DNA from: Eucommia ulmoides
Taxonomy: Eukaryota > Streptophyta > Magnoliopsida > Garryales > Eucommiaceae
Direction: 5' to 3'
Assembly: GCA_016647705.1 (NCBI GenBank)
Contig: CM028338.1
Coordinates: forward strand, 22,403,577 to 22,467,576
Length of the DNA stretch: 64,000 bases
Notes under the pieces: model-generated
Told to the model about the DNA's origin: nothing
Database searches by the model: none
The model's input: only the letters and a program-made list of their open reading frames with translations
Program-made: the position numbers and the translations under genes
In this document: positions 47,875 through 59,256 of the stretch, piece after piece
Position numbering within the stretch: position 1 is the first letter of the stretch
Layout of the letters: every line of letters begins with the position of its first letter

Positions 47875-49698
47875 TTTTAACCCTAAAGCAATTAATTCCT
47901 TTTTTATGATTTTGATCATTAAATTAACTTGATGATTTTTCTGGCCTAATCTTATACTTGAGATGTGATTACAATTTAGGGGATATTAGTTAGAATAATG
48001 AAGCATTGGGACTGAAATATGTTGAATCATGATGCACTGGCAAAGGAATCGATGATCAAGATAATTAAAGGAAAAATGCATGATGAAGATATTTTGACAT
48101 TTTTTTTTCCATTTCTTAAGGTAAACAACATCTATACTTGTAGAATTTCATTTCATTCCGATTAGGATCACACACTACACTTGAATATGTCTTAAATGCA
48201 ATATTTTGTGTGTGATTAATTATCTATTATACATACATATGAGTATAATAGTGTTAATACTTTTTCATGCAAGGTTCAAAACAGTAAACAAATTTGATAA
48301 ATTTGAAATTTGAAAAATAGTATTTTTGGTTTAAACATTCAACTGACCCAAGGATTAATCGACTAAATAAAACATAGTGATCTTTGGTTTAGGTCTTGAA
48401 GTGATTCAGTTGACTGGACATTTCAAAGAGTTGAAAATTTGGAAAATATGTTCAATTCGCTCGATCAAAATGGTAATTCAATTGACTGCTTGATTTAGGT
48501 TGTTGATGGTTCTAAAAATTAATCAATTCTATAGACAATAATCAACCATTTGAATCTTGGCTGATTTTTAATTTAGATAAACATTTTCAACAAATATTTT
48601 TGCACCATTTTTAACGGTAAATAATTCTAAAATATCTTTTAATATTCTTAAAAGATATACATTTATTAGAAATATTTTAGTAAGAATTTTTATGATATAA
48701 ATTTTTGAAATTAATGATTTTATTGAATTTTTATTTTAGTCATTGTATTTTCTAATCTTATAAAATATTCAATAAAACATTTTGACTCAATAAATTATCT
48801 ATTCAATATTTCTGACTTTTTACTTGTAGACTGATTTGTATCCTTATTCATTGTTTAAATGTGATATTTACTTGATCCAATTTTTAGGGTCAATAGTTAA
48901 TAGTTATAAGCCTTCAAATATGATAAAAATCTATTTTTTATGACTACTTGTATTTTTTGAATTTGAGATTTTAAATGTGCGGAAATTCACTTTAAACAAA
49001 TATTAAGAAAATGATGAAGAAAAGAGAGAATACATTGAAAATTTTACTACACTCTTTAGAAAAACTAAAGATTCTTATTATGTGAAAAACTTCTTGTTTG
49101 ATGAATATGATTTGTATTTTTGGGTTGAATTACTTTTGTTGATAATCTACAATTTGAAATTTTGATGATATTTATCCTTGTTATGATCTAATCACTTGAA
49201 ATAGAATTGGAAACTCTTGATTTTTTTAATTTTATATAATTGAAAAATTGTTTTCCAAAACTTGTTTGTTTTGAACTTGATTACTATATTGATTAGAATG
49301 AGTTAAACGATTTCATAATTTTTTTTTCTTGATTAATTGTTTTCGTGCTTCATCGATTTAAACCAGATAAATTAAACATGAACTTGAAATAAAATATCTT
49401 TTGATCGTGCTCAATTATATCTCACTTAGATCGAGATGAATTTATATTTGACATTTGTAAGTGTAGGTAGAAATTTTGAGTAAACATTTTGTATTCTATG
49501 AGTTGTAGTTTGGACTTGAGTAAAATTGATGTGCCAATTTCTCTATCCCTGGTATTTTTGTTTGTAGTTTTGTGTACAAAACATTAAAACTCTTTCGTTA
49601 ACAAAGATAAAATCCAATAAAATTTGAACAAGTCGTAATTAGAAATATTTTGTAAACTACCTAGTTCACCCTCTCTTGGATAGTACTTTGGGTTAATA
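47875..49698 (+). repeat. 3' LTR of the SIRE-like copia element
   Basis: About 1.8 kb, bounded on the left by the polypurine tract and on the right by 'gttcaccctctcttgg...gggttaata'. That is a decayed form of the 'ttcaccccctctagg' ending typical of these LTRs. No 5' LTR partner is found in the window, so the element is 5'-truncated. Confidence 0.6.
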
Positions 49699-51830
49699 GT
49701 TCCTCTTGGTGATAGAATAAGTGTCCAAAAAAAATTCTAGGAAACCCTATAAATCTACAAATGCAAGTTCAAGATTCCAACTTGAGCTCGACATCCCCAA
49801 ATCTTAATAAATTTAAAACTTAGTTTTTGTCCTTTCCACATTTCATGTAGTGTAACCAACACAAACATATTTGTGTCCTTATTCAACAAATGAGCTACGG
49901 TCATCAAAGACTATCCCAAAAAAGAAATGGGTAAATCAATGTGATTGATAGGTGAATTTTATCTATCTATTTTCAAACCGAATTTGGTAGTATTCGAGTA
50001 TTTTTATTATGTTTTAATTTATTTTTATTTATTTTTGTTCAAAACAGGGGTTAGGAGCGAAAACGGTCGAAAAACAAGAAAATCAGTGGAAAAATGATCA
50101 AAATGATCAAAGTTTCAAAGCAGCAGTTTCACCGCTGCAACGGTAAAACAACAAAGAGTTCAGAAACCTTCTAATCATACACCGCTACAGCGATAAAAAA
50201 TCAGAAAGCCTACCGACATGCCCATTGCTGCAACGATAAATCCACCGCTGCAGTGATCAATGGCCACCTGTTTTAGGATATTTTCAAGATATTTTGTTTG
50301 TTCCCTTTTTATTCCCAATCGGTTCCCACTTCTCTAAGAACACTTAGGGAGTGTTGTTGGAGTGTTCTAAAAGGATCTCAACCAACCAAAGAAGAGGAAC
50401 ACAATTGGAGAAGATGAAACAAGATCGAATCGGTTTTTATAAACGCCACCTTCAGATAACCACTATTCTTCCTTGTTTTTCTCTTTATTCTTAACTCGTT
50501 TTTGGTTGTTTGAACATGTATATATATTATTTATCATTGAATATATGGTTATGGACAAGAGATAAACACTGATTATTTATGAGATTGATGTAGTTTACTA
50601 ATATACGTCGTATGTTTAATTTTTGTTTCGTTATCGGTTGTTCTTGCCTATTTGATTGTGGTTACCGTTTGTCCACTTTATATGCTTGTTAAAATATATT
50701 GAGAATACGGAGCTTGACACTCAGGAGAAATAACCTTGAATTCGAACTAGGGTTTAAACACAACGTGACAAATTAATGACCGGAAAAGGCGTTAGAAAAT
50801 ATGTAATCCGTGAGGTTGGGGCGAGACACATGTGACCAAGTGTCGTATAGACGCTCGAGGGGGACTTCAGCGTTGATGCGAAGTCACATATTCATTCACT
50901 TTACACTCGGGATAGGTAGTGAGTGAGTTTTTGGTACCTAGGTTTTCGGATAGATTTAAATACCGTTAATGTAAACTAGATTGGATCAAACACGTATACG
51001 TAAACAAAGTTAATTTGTAGATAATCTATTCCCATATAATATATTTAGTATTATAATGTAATTAATTGTTAATTTAGTATATTATTTATAAAAACAAAAA
51101 TCTAATTTTTATGGTCTAAATAAAGTTCGGTTATGATAATCACGGTAATTAGCGACCATTTAATCCAATCCCTGTGGATACGACAACCCTTCTCATTCAC
51201 TATTCTATAAAACTTGAATCGTACACTTGCAATAAAAGTAGAAACGTAATATTCCGCTACCAGCGACACATCATCTGTGTGACCATATCTAACAGAGTTT
51301 GATTTCTCATTTCCTATACAAGATTTTAACAGTGGAGTAGTAGTAGGAGTCCATTGAGAATGTATACTGTTAAGCTTAATATAGCCTAAAAACTTTGAGG
51401 ATAAGTATTTTCCACCTCGATCTAATCAGCGTGCCTTAATAATTTTCTCAATTTGTTTCTCTACTCTAAATCTAAATTGTTTAAACATTTAAAATGCAAT
51501 AGACTTGTGTTCTATTCCATACATAAATTCGTATCTTGAGTGATCGTCGGTAAAGATTATGAAGTATAAAAATCCATCTCGAGCTGAGGAGCCCACGGGC
51601 AACATATATCAGTATGTACCAGACCTAGTATTTTAGCAGCCCATTCCGAATGTCTAACATAGGATGACTTAGTCATTTTGCACAGGAGAAAATATTTACA
51701 TGTTAGTAATGACTCCAAGCCAAATGGGCCAAAGAGTTGATATTTTTCCATCTTGTTGATTCTTTTATAGCTTGAGATGAAACATATAGGCATAATTTTC
51801 ATTTCTCAATTTTTTCATTATTATACTATT
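49699..51830 (-). pseudogene. Minus-strand copia pol remnant, split by an A-LTR
   Basis: On the minus strand, 51830-51263 reads GAG-pre-integrase and integrase: 'RINKMEKYQLFGPFGLES', 'LLCKMTKSSYVRHSEWAAK', 'LGLVHTDICCPW', then 'FRFRVEKQIEKIIKA'. After the A-LTR, 49945-49760 continues the integrase tail: 'LHEMWKGQKLSFKFIKIWGC'. The family forms are CLLGKMTKSPF, LLGLIHTDVCGP and YEIWKGRKPSLKHLRIWGC. RT and RNase H are not present to the left of 49699. Stops are frequent. Confidence 0.75.
49946..51262 (+). mobile_element. Solo A-LTR in copia integrase
   Basis: 1317 bp from TGATAGGTG to CGCTACCA. The flanks are GTGAT (49941-49945) and GCGAC (51263-51267). The two differences are both C/T, as expected of a decayed 5-bp duplication. 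The interrupted integrase frame continues on both sides. CCGCTGCA-type boxes lie at 50128-50255. Confidence 0.8.
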
Positions 51831-52469
51831 ATTTGGTATATTGTTAATTTCACCACACGTTTTGAAATTATAAAGATTGATATAACATATGCTCAATCCA
51901 ACCAATATGCCAAGGTACAAAGAAGTAAACAAGTTTAAGCTAGTTTGAAAATTTGGAATAAATGCTTACCAAACATTGCTACACAATACAATTGTCTTTG
52001 GGATAGATATAAATAATTAAATTACTTGAGGAAGGTTAAAAACCATAATATTGATAACAATGTTTGGAACATACTTACTGATAGCCAACAAAAATTGCAA
52101 CGATGGAATTCTATAGAAGGCAGTGATATACAATGGTGCAAAGTTTAAGGGAAATATTTGCTTTCCAGAGTTCACAACCACTGTTAGTCCAACAACATCA
52201 TTGATGAAACATCTTACCATTTCCAATTACTCGCCTATCTGCAATGGTTTTTGTTAAGGTTTGAAAGACAACTAAGTGATTGAGGTAAGAAAGGGTTGAT
52301 GTAGAGATCGTTGGTAAGTGTTAAGAGAGGAAAGGTGAGAGAGGGTAATGGGCTAGAGACAGTGACGGACCTGGTGCAACTCCTCCTAAATCGATTGAAT
52401 CTCCAAACGATCTTTCTCCCACTTGTGAAATAGGCAATATTTGCTAATGCTGGATCCCTCAAAGCTCCT
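51831..52469. other. Unassigned sequence
   Basis: No recognised domain. Minus frames at 52226-52017 and 52462-52235 are open but do not resemble a family I know. Confidence 0.4.
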
Positions 52470-53345
52470 CCCTCATGAGGAGTGTTTATTTCTCCATTTC
52501 CTCGCCCGGGCTTTGGCCCACTTACTCAATTCTTCTTCCTTATCACGATAAAATGACAGAAAGGCTACCTCATAGAGAACCTGTACTGTATTGAACACCA
52601 TGAACACATTCACCACATGAGGATCGACCCTTTACTGAGACTCCACGTCGCTGAGCATAAGGATTGAGCGATAGAAGTCTACGGCATTAGAAAAATCTTC
52701 GCAAACAGTGGACTCTAGTGTGAGCCCGGTGCTCCTCACCCCCAAGCAAGGGTTCCTCCTACGAAGGAATTGTCGAGGGCAGTGAATTAGACAAAGTATC
52801 ACTCTCGCGTTAACGACTCATCCTATATTCAGAACACACTAGAGGGTCTAAAGCTCTTGTGTTTGGTTTCGCTATTCAACATTTCTACGTAAGGGAAATG
52901 AATTCAAGAAACCCATAAATTCAATCCTAAAAAAGGGAAGAGTCCTTGAAAAGTGATCCAAGGAAGGCAAATACAAAGCTAAAAACATATGTCACCATGC
53001 GAAATCTTGTGCCAAAAGAGTCCCAAGATAGAAACACCTAACTTGGTAGTCTGGGGGGATAATAATGGTATTGAATTTGGTACTGGTCACCCACTCCATT
53101 AAGCCCAGATAATTTGTCCCTAGGGGCTTGGGCCACAACTAGTTTGGACCCAAGCCCATCACTTTCAGTAAGCTACACCCCTGGAGGAAAAGCGTTGTCT
53201 TCAAAAGGCCCGAGGCCCATCCTCAAAGAAGGTTGCATTATCGGGTGCACCCAAATGGTATCCACCATAGGAGGTCTCATAATCAAATCACCGAATAATA
53301 TTCGCCTGGCGTGGAAAATGCCTAAAGGACAAAGCACTGATTGAT
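52470..53345 (-). pseudogene. Antisense-ORF remnant of a Tat-type element
   Basis: The minus frame at about 52760-52490 reads 'GLTLESTVCEDFSNAVDFY', 'RVDPHVVNVFMVFNTVQVL' and 'FLSFYRDKEEELSKWAKARA'. It aligns in frame with the + frame at 61960-62220 (GFTLESTFCRDSCNSLDFY; RVDPHVVNEFTMSYHIQLL; FLYFFHDKEVELRR-AKTRA). The non-coding lead 'atgggc.tgggtcca' is also shared (53110-53150 against 61545-61570). The function is not recognised. It has stops and frameshifts. Confidence 0.5.
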
Positions 53346-53389
53346 CAATCACAGAATGAGTAACGAGGCATTCATTCTTCCCTCCTAAA

Positions 53390-53627
53390 TTGGCGAAGGA
53401 TCATATAAGTACTTGGGTAAGACGAAGGCTCAGGTATGGTGCATTCTACTCTACTACTACTTTGTGTTACTGTTTATCTCTCTCCACTAAATACTTACTC
53501 TCTCATCGGAGGTCGTTCGCCATGATCTCCCCTCATATCAAGGACTTGTGTAGGAACTTTTCTAAGTGTAGCAGGATAGAAACTAACAAGCGCAGATATA
53601 TAAATTTTTTGTGTTATCAATGCCAAC
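53390..53627 (+). repeat. Tat-type LTR fragment
   Basis: 'catataagtacttgg' (TATA-like, about 53402), then 'ctcaggtatgg' and 'ctctcatcggaggtcg' (about 53495), as in Tat-type R-U5 regions. It is homologous to the minus strand of about 61070-61400. It points away from the antisense ORF at 53345, and is cut on the right by the gypsy element at 53628. Confidence 0.5.
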
Positions 53628-54068
53628 TGTCACGGGCTGAGATTTTTGAGGCTGGAAAACTAACCGTGCGGTGCTAACTAGAGGATCCCCTAGTAGCAAT
53701 CCTGAAGATCAGAGGATCTTGAATAGTGGAAGCAATTTTAATAGCAACGAATTTCACTACAACAACACATGTCAGCAATGCAGTAAGAATACAATTATAA
53801 TAACAATAACAGTTGTATTAATATCAAAGGCTACAAGGTGTGAAGGGATTGAATGACTTCAAGAGCATGCCTCTCATGTAGTACTTTCAACAAAAAATAT
53901 AAGTGACGACTATAGACATCATTATACTCGATGAGACGTAATGAGGTCCTTTTACAAGAAGTGAAGGAAATAAACTAAACTAAGCTAAACTAAGCTAAAC
54001 TAGTCTATAATGCAAAATTAAAAGCGTCACGGATAAGCTGCCATTAGTGAGAACAAGCACTGGTGACA
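53628..54068 (-). repeat. 3' LTR of the gypsy element
   Basis: 441 bp with TGTCACC...CGTGACA ends on the minus strand. It is highly similar to 58147-58598 (for example 'aagatcagaggatcttgaatagtgg'). Confidence 0.9.
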
Positions 54069-54081
54069 TTCTCCTCCACTT
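54069..54081 (-). other. Polypurine tract
   Basis: The minus strand reads AAGTGGAGGAGAA immediately before the 3' LTR start. Confidence 0.8.
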
Positions 54082-54719
54082 GAGGAGTTGACGTCCTCAT
54101 AGACTTCTTTTGATGATACTTTTAATTTTGTTTGTGGTTGTTGCATCTTCTGCTTTCTTCTAGATAGGTTGAATTTATAGAGTTTATCCATTGCATAAAG
54201 GTACAATGGTTGGGCTGTGACAATCTCACTAGAGCCCAAATTGACATCAAAGTACTTGTGTAGATTGAAGTAAGAATCAATACTCCTCGGAACATTCCAT
54301 AACTAATTATCATGATTGAGAAACTATACGGTGGTGTCCCTAGAATAAAAAATTTGAAATGATAGATATAAGGTTGTATAACTCAAAGCTTTATCGATCA
54401 TGACAATGGTTGTGCCTTTGTTCCCCGAAACTCTGACTCTCAGCACACGAATGCACCTTTGTCTTTCTGAATGTAGTCCCCCTGAAAGCAAGTAGGTCTT
54501 TGCACTATTGGCTAACATAAAAGCAGACTAGCCCAATGGGAATTTGATTTTTGTAGATTATTCCTCGTCTGGATGAGGGGAAACTTCACTGGAAGTTCTC
54601 TTAGAGAAGCAATTCGAGCATAGTCAAACAACCCTTTTGTTGAAATTAAATGAGGAATTTATGGGTTAGTCTTCCCTACTAATCATTAGAAGGTCATCTT
54701 GATGTTCACCCATCACAAG

Positions 54720-55112
54720 CTACAGAGCCGAGACTAATCTGTCTTCAATCGAATTATGTGTTGTAGAAATGATACACGATCGATCTCCTATCACATAAAG
54801 CGAATCTGCAAAAAGCATTCGGACTGCCTTGGTATCCATAAAGAATTCCATCCCCAATATCACTGGAAAATCATCCATGGGAACAATGGTGAAGTTGCGA
54901 AACCCATCCCACAAAGTAATCTTCGTGTGTACCATGTTGGCGACTCCAACCACAGGATGTGTTTCAGAATTCATGGCCTTTAATCTCTCTAAGTACTTCT
55001 TTACATGTAAGTGCAACTGATTAGCTTCCTTATAAAACACAAAATTGTGTGTAGCACCTGTGTCAACTGAAGCACAAGAATTCTGCCCATTAATTTGAAG
55101 ATCTACAAACAT
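54720..55112 (-). pseudogene. Retropepsin-like protease domain
   Basis: A 131-residue open frame in the gag-pol context. The catalytic motif is SVDTGATHNFV (Asp at residue 17), followed by 'VPMDDFPVILGMEFF' (residues about 77-91), the strand and flap region typical of gypsy gag-asp proteases. The domain itself looks intact. The frame opens at the M at 55112, but in the native element it would be read through from gag. RT, which should follow, is absent. Confidence 0.8.
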
Positions 55113-55526
55113 ATGATTCTTATTTGAGACCTTCTTTTTCGTGACCGATTGTCACTTCATAGAATTTAACAGATGAATCGTATCCATTTGGTGAGTATCA
55201 AACTCATATGAAGTTTCTGCCACCTGCTCTATGATATACTTTCTCTGACATTCATTTTCTTCCTGAATCAATGCTTGCAACGTGGACAAAGTATGTTTAT
55301 GAGGACAATTGGATACATCATGATTCTTGTTGCACAAAAAGCAAGGAGTTAGATTTTTATGGGCCTGTATGCCCCAGTGAGACTTTTGGTTTGTTGAACC
55401 AAATGATGCCCCTGAGTTGCTGAACAATTGGCCAGATTTTGAGTGTTAGCCTCGAGGCAGACTCCTCGGCAGATTCCTTAAGGTAGAATTTGAGTTGGAG
55501 TTTCTCCAACGTCTTAGAGGGCTTCC

Positions 55527-57219
55527 TGATAGGTGTGAAAAACCTATCTATTTCCAATCTGAATTGGTTAGTTTTCGAATATGTTTATAGTTATTTTTAT
55601 TATGTTTTAATTAGTATTTATACTTTTTGTATAACTCAGGTGTGTGTGTCAAAAAGATAGGAAACTGGAGCTAAAATGATGAGATCGAACCAAAGTGGTT
55701 CAAAGTTACGGTGGATAAACAAGCTCGGAGGCTAAAAGACAAAATAAGTCCACCGCTTAAGCGTCCAGACCACCGCTTAAGCGGTGAAAATGCAGAGAAG
55801 AGCAAAATATTACTGACGGACGACCACCGGAGCGGAAATTCTACCGCTTAGGCGGAAATCCAGCAGAAGACGAAGAAGGGCGACTGACAGCCGCTCGCTT
55901 AGGCAGAATTTCTACCGCCTAGGCGAAAATCCAACAGAATGTTCTCCCAGTCCACCGCCTACTTCACCTCCCAGGTGATCGGACTTAACCGAGCTAACTC
56001 CGCCTAGGCGGAATTTCCACCGCCTAGGCGGATTTGCCCTGCACAGCCTTTAGATATTTTTAGGATATTTTTGCTATAAATATCCCCTCTGCTCCCCCTT
56101 TGGCCGAATCTCTCACCTCTCTCTTGCATTTTTTGAGCCCCTTAGGCTATAGTTAAGCCAAGGGTTAGGAATTTTAGGTGTGAAGCTCATATCCCGAAGT
56201 GGGAAAGACAGGGAATCGATCGTGGAGCGTTCTTAGCAGTTTATCTTCGGATGAGGCTAAGTTCTTCGATCGTTTTCCTTATTTATTTATCTTAGGAGTA
56301 TGTGAGTATGTTTAGCTCATTATTTTCTTGTATATGTGGATATGGCCCCGAGTTAAATATGGATTGTAGTAGGGATTAACATATATTTATAAATACGTTG
56401 TTTGAATGATTTCGGTGTTTCGTTTATGATTGTTCTTCGTAGTTTGATTGTATTTATCGTATTGTTTGTTTATTATGCATGGATTGATAAATGGAGAATA
56501 CGGGGTTTTGAAAAAACCCCGGATTTGGATTACGGTAAACAAACGCCACGATTATATAACCCGGTCGGGGTTCGAATCGTGGACAATCGATGACGTGGGG
56601 CAAGACACACGCTACCTAGGGTCGTTATGACGTTGAGGGGGACCTCTTCATTGGCTCGAAGTCACGTTAGGTGGCAAGGGAGTTTTAGAACGGAGATTGT
56701 CGATAGGGTAAATACAACGCGACGATCCAATAACCCGGGAGGGAGTTGAATTGTGCGCAATCAATGACGCTAGGCGAGACTCACATGACCTAGGGTCGTT
56801 AAGACGTTGATGGGGACTTCTTCGTTGGCTCGAAGTCATGTATTCTCCCGTCTTACACTCGGAAGAGGTGACGGTGGAGTTTACGTACCGAGGTTGTCAA
56901 ATAGGTCGAACAACGTAAACGGGAGTAAATTGAAATCGAACACGTATTTGTAAACACGTTAATCCCTATGCAATTCTTCACCCTAAAATATATTAGCATA
57001 ATAGTGTAGTTAATTTAGGATATATTAGTATTAGTTTAATTAATTAATTACATTTGCTTTTCGCCTAGATAAAATTAGGTCACGACAAACGCGGTATTCG
57101 ATAGTAACGACAACAATCCCTATGGATACGATAACCCGATCTTAACGATCACACTATACTAAAACTTAGACCTCGTATACTTGCGAGAGTAAGTAGCGGC
57201 GCAATTACGCGCCCTACCA
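55527..57219 (+). mobile_element. Solo A-LTR with palindromic U3 and internal duplication
   Basis: 1693 bp from TGATAGGTG to CCCTACCA, with a perfect duplication CTTCC (55522-55526 and 57220-57224). U3 has perfect palindromes: CACCGCTTAAGCGGTG (55771-55786) and CCGCCTAGGCGG (56000-56011 and 56020-56031). They lie 50-300 bp upstream of the TATA box 'tgctataaatatccc' (about 56083). A tandem duplication lies at 56534-56706 and 56707-56905. Confidence 0.9.
56534..56905. repeat. Tandem duplication in the A-LTR
   Basis: Two units of about 173 and 199 bp, starting 'ggtaaacaaacgccacgat' and 'ggtaaatacaacgcgacgat'. Each contains 'acctagggtcgttakgacgttga' type sequence. Confidence 0.85.
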
Positions 57220-58132
57220 CTTCCTCAAGAAGATTGACCTCTACTTCTATGATTAAGAGAGACATCCTTATCTTTCTTCTTAGCATGGTTAGTGGTCGGT
57301 TCAAAAGAGTAATCAGTTACTCTTTCTTCGGTAGCAACAATAGTAGAGAAATCAGTAGGACATTGTCTTTGTATTTCCTAACGTACCCAATCTTTCAAGC
57401 CATCTAGGAACCAAAACAACTTATCCTCTTAAGATGTTGTACGAATGTCCAACTTGAAAAGCATAAATTTCTGGACATAGTCTTAGACATATCCAATCTG
57501 TTTTAGCTCTCTCAATTGTCGTCGAGCCGTGTACTTGACATTTTTCGAAAGGAATTGTACATTGAGTTCACCTTTAAGTCCTTCCCACGTATTGATAGTG
57601 CAACGTCCTATCAGGATGTCTGTATATTTTGCTCGCCACCATAATTTAGCATTTCCGCTAAGATACATGGAAGCTGTTGTCACATTTTCTTCTTCGAAGG
57701 TTGCTCGGGTGACCCGAAAATATTGCTTCATTTTTTTTTTTATCAAAGAATAAGTTTTCAAGCTCCTTGGCGTCTCTCGTACCGCCATGAGATTGAGGTT
57801 CAGGAATGCGAACCCTTGAAGTCCATTGTCTGGAAACTCTAGCAAGAGCTCGGTACAACATATTCTTCAAGCCGTCTAGCTCACCCTGGAGCTAAAGGAC
57901 TAACCTTTCCATTTGAGCATGATGGCCAGTAGATGTCTCGGCAACTAGGCCCATCCGTTTGATCAGGTGATCAATTTGGGAGTTTTGAGATGTCTCCTCC
58001 TCGTTAGCATTGGGGTTTCGCAAAAGAGTTACAGTAGTGTCAATGCGGGAAACTCTTTATTCAAGTGCGTTGAGACGATCTTTTGTCGACATACTTTTTC
58101 TCCAATGTGGTCAGGCAACAGATCGGTCTATC

Positions 58133-58144
58133 GCTCTGATATTA
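58133..58144 (-). other. Primer-binding site (initiator tRNA-Met type)
   Basis: The minus strand reads TAATATCAGAGC, two bases after the LTR. It differs from TGGTATCAGAGC only by two G-to-A changes. Confidence 0.8.
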
Positions 58145-58146
58145 AC

Positions 58147-58598
58147 TGTCACAGGCCGAGCCTTTTGAGTTTGAAAAATGAACCGTGCGATGCTAATTAG
58201 GGGATTGCCTAGTAGCAAGCCTAAAGATCAGAAGATCTTGAATAGTGGAAGCGATTTTAATAGTAACAAATTTCACTACAACAACACATGCTGGCAACGT
58301 AATGAGAATACAATTACAATAACAACAATAATTGTATTAATATCAAAGGCTACAAAATGTGAAATGCTTGAATAACTTCAAGAACATGTCCTCTCATGTA
58401 ATATTTTAAACAAAAAAATACAAGTGATAACTATAGACATCATTATGCTCGAGGAGATATAATGTGGTCCTTTTACAAGAAATGAAGGAAATAAATTAAA
58501 CTAAATTAAATTAAGCTAAATTAGTCTAAAATACAAAAAGGATCACGGACAAGTAGCTATGTACGAGAATAAGTACTGGACAAACTAAGACTGTGACA
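58147..58598 (-). repeat. 5' LTR of the gypsy element
   Basis: 452 bp, paired with 53628-54068. A 22-bp segment ('gagctaagactgtgacacca' and neighbours) is repeated just outside the right end, at 58604-58625. Confidence 0.85.
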
Positions 58599-58871
58599 CC
58601 AACGAGCTAAGACTGTGACACCAAGCAACACCAATATCTCTTACCTGGAAAATAAATTGAAAAGTTCTAATTGAGTTCAGCCCACTTTGTTGCAAAACAA
58701 TAGCACTTATCCTATTACTTTACGTAGATTTACCGAATATAACTTTTCCTATGGAGATTATTATTATTATTATTAATATTAAGAATGGTGAAAAAAGGAC
58801 AGTATATAAACTTTTCATATTTGGAAAAAAAAAAATATTACTTGTTTAATCCACAAATTAGTCCCTTGCGA

Positions 58872-58997
58872 AAATTCAACGATGTATACATGATTGGTCA
58901 ATCAAATATACGCTACAACAAAAATACAATATTTTTAAAAATACATGATTGGTCAATCAAATATACGCTACAACAAAAATACAATATTTTTAAAAAT
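58872..58997. repeat. Perfect ~57-bp direct duplication
   Basis: 'atacatgattggtcaatc' through 'caatatttttaaaaa' occurs twice in tandem without an observed difference (about 58885-58941 and 58942-58998). This is the most recent-looking duplication in the window. Confidence 0.85.
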
Positions 58998-59256
58998 AAT
59001 TTATAAATAATATCCTTTTAAATTTTTTTGGAGACACTCAATTATAATATCTTTATAATATTTATTTAATAAAATAAATTTTAAAAAATAAAAAATTATC
59101 TTAATAAATATAAAGTAATGCGGTAAAATAATTGTTCTTATAAGTTATTGAGATAAACTTTTAAGACATTTTTAATTATTTCAATATTTAATACTTCTCA
59201 ACATAGTAAATGTAAGGATAAATTTAGTATCCTTAGAAGTGAATTTTATTGTAGTG
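58912..59256. mobile_element. Possible CACTA-type MITE
   Basis: The left end is CGCTACAACAAAAAT (also at 58968 because of the 57-bp duplication). The right end is ATTTTATTGTAGTG at 59256. Together they resemble CACTA terminal repeats (CACTACAAnAAAA). The interior is AT-rich with no ORF. No 3-bp duplication is obvious. Confidence 0.4.

Larger units (their letters stand above)
55120..58092 (-). pseudogene. Gypsy gag remnant, split by an A-LTR
   Basis: The start is at 58092 (MSTKDRLNALE, coiled-coil-like). The core is at 57845-57483: 'YFRVTRATFEEENVTTASMY', 'AKLWWRAKY', 'FLSKNVKYTARRQLRELKQ'. It continues to 57225 ('LFWFLDGLKDWVR'). The solo A-LTR (55527-57219) then interrupts. After it come a spacer frame and a zinc knuckle at 55427-55300 (CFLCNKNHDVSNC; CX2CX3HX4C). 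Family marks are TASMYLxGDAKLWWRTK and CFLCDGPHxARDCP. Stops occur after LNALE and elsewhere, and the frame shifts near 57660-57490. Confidence 0.8.
53628..58598 (-). mobile_element. Short gypsy element with gag-protease only
   Basis: A minus-strand element with LTRs at 53628-54068 (3') and 58147-58598 (5'), an initiator-Met primer-binding site, a polypurine tract and a perfect 5-bp duplication CCAAC (53623-53627 and 58599-58603). Without the inserted A-LTR it is about 3.3 kb. It carries gag and protease, but RT, RNase H and integrase are missing between about 54270 and 54700. It is therefore a non-autonomous deletion derivative. Confidence 0.9.
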
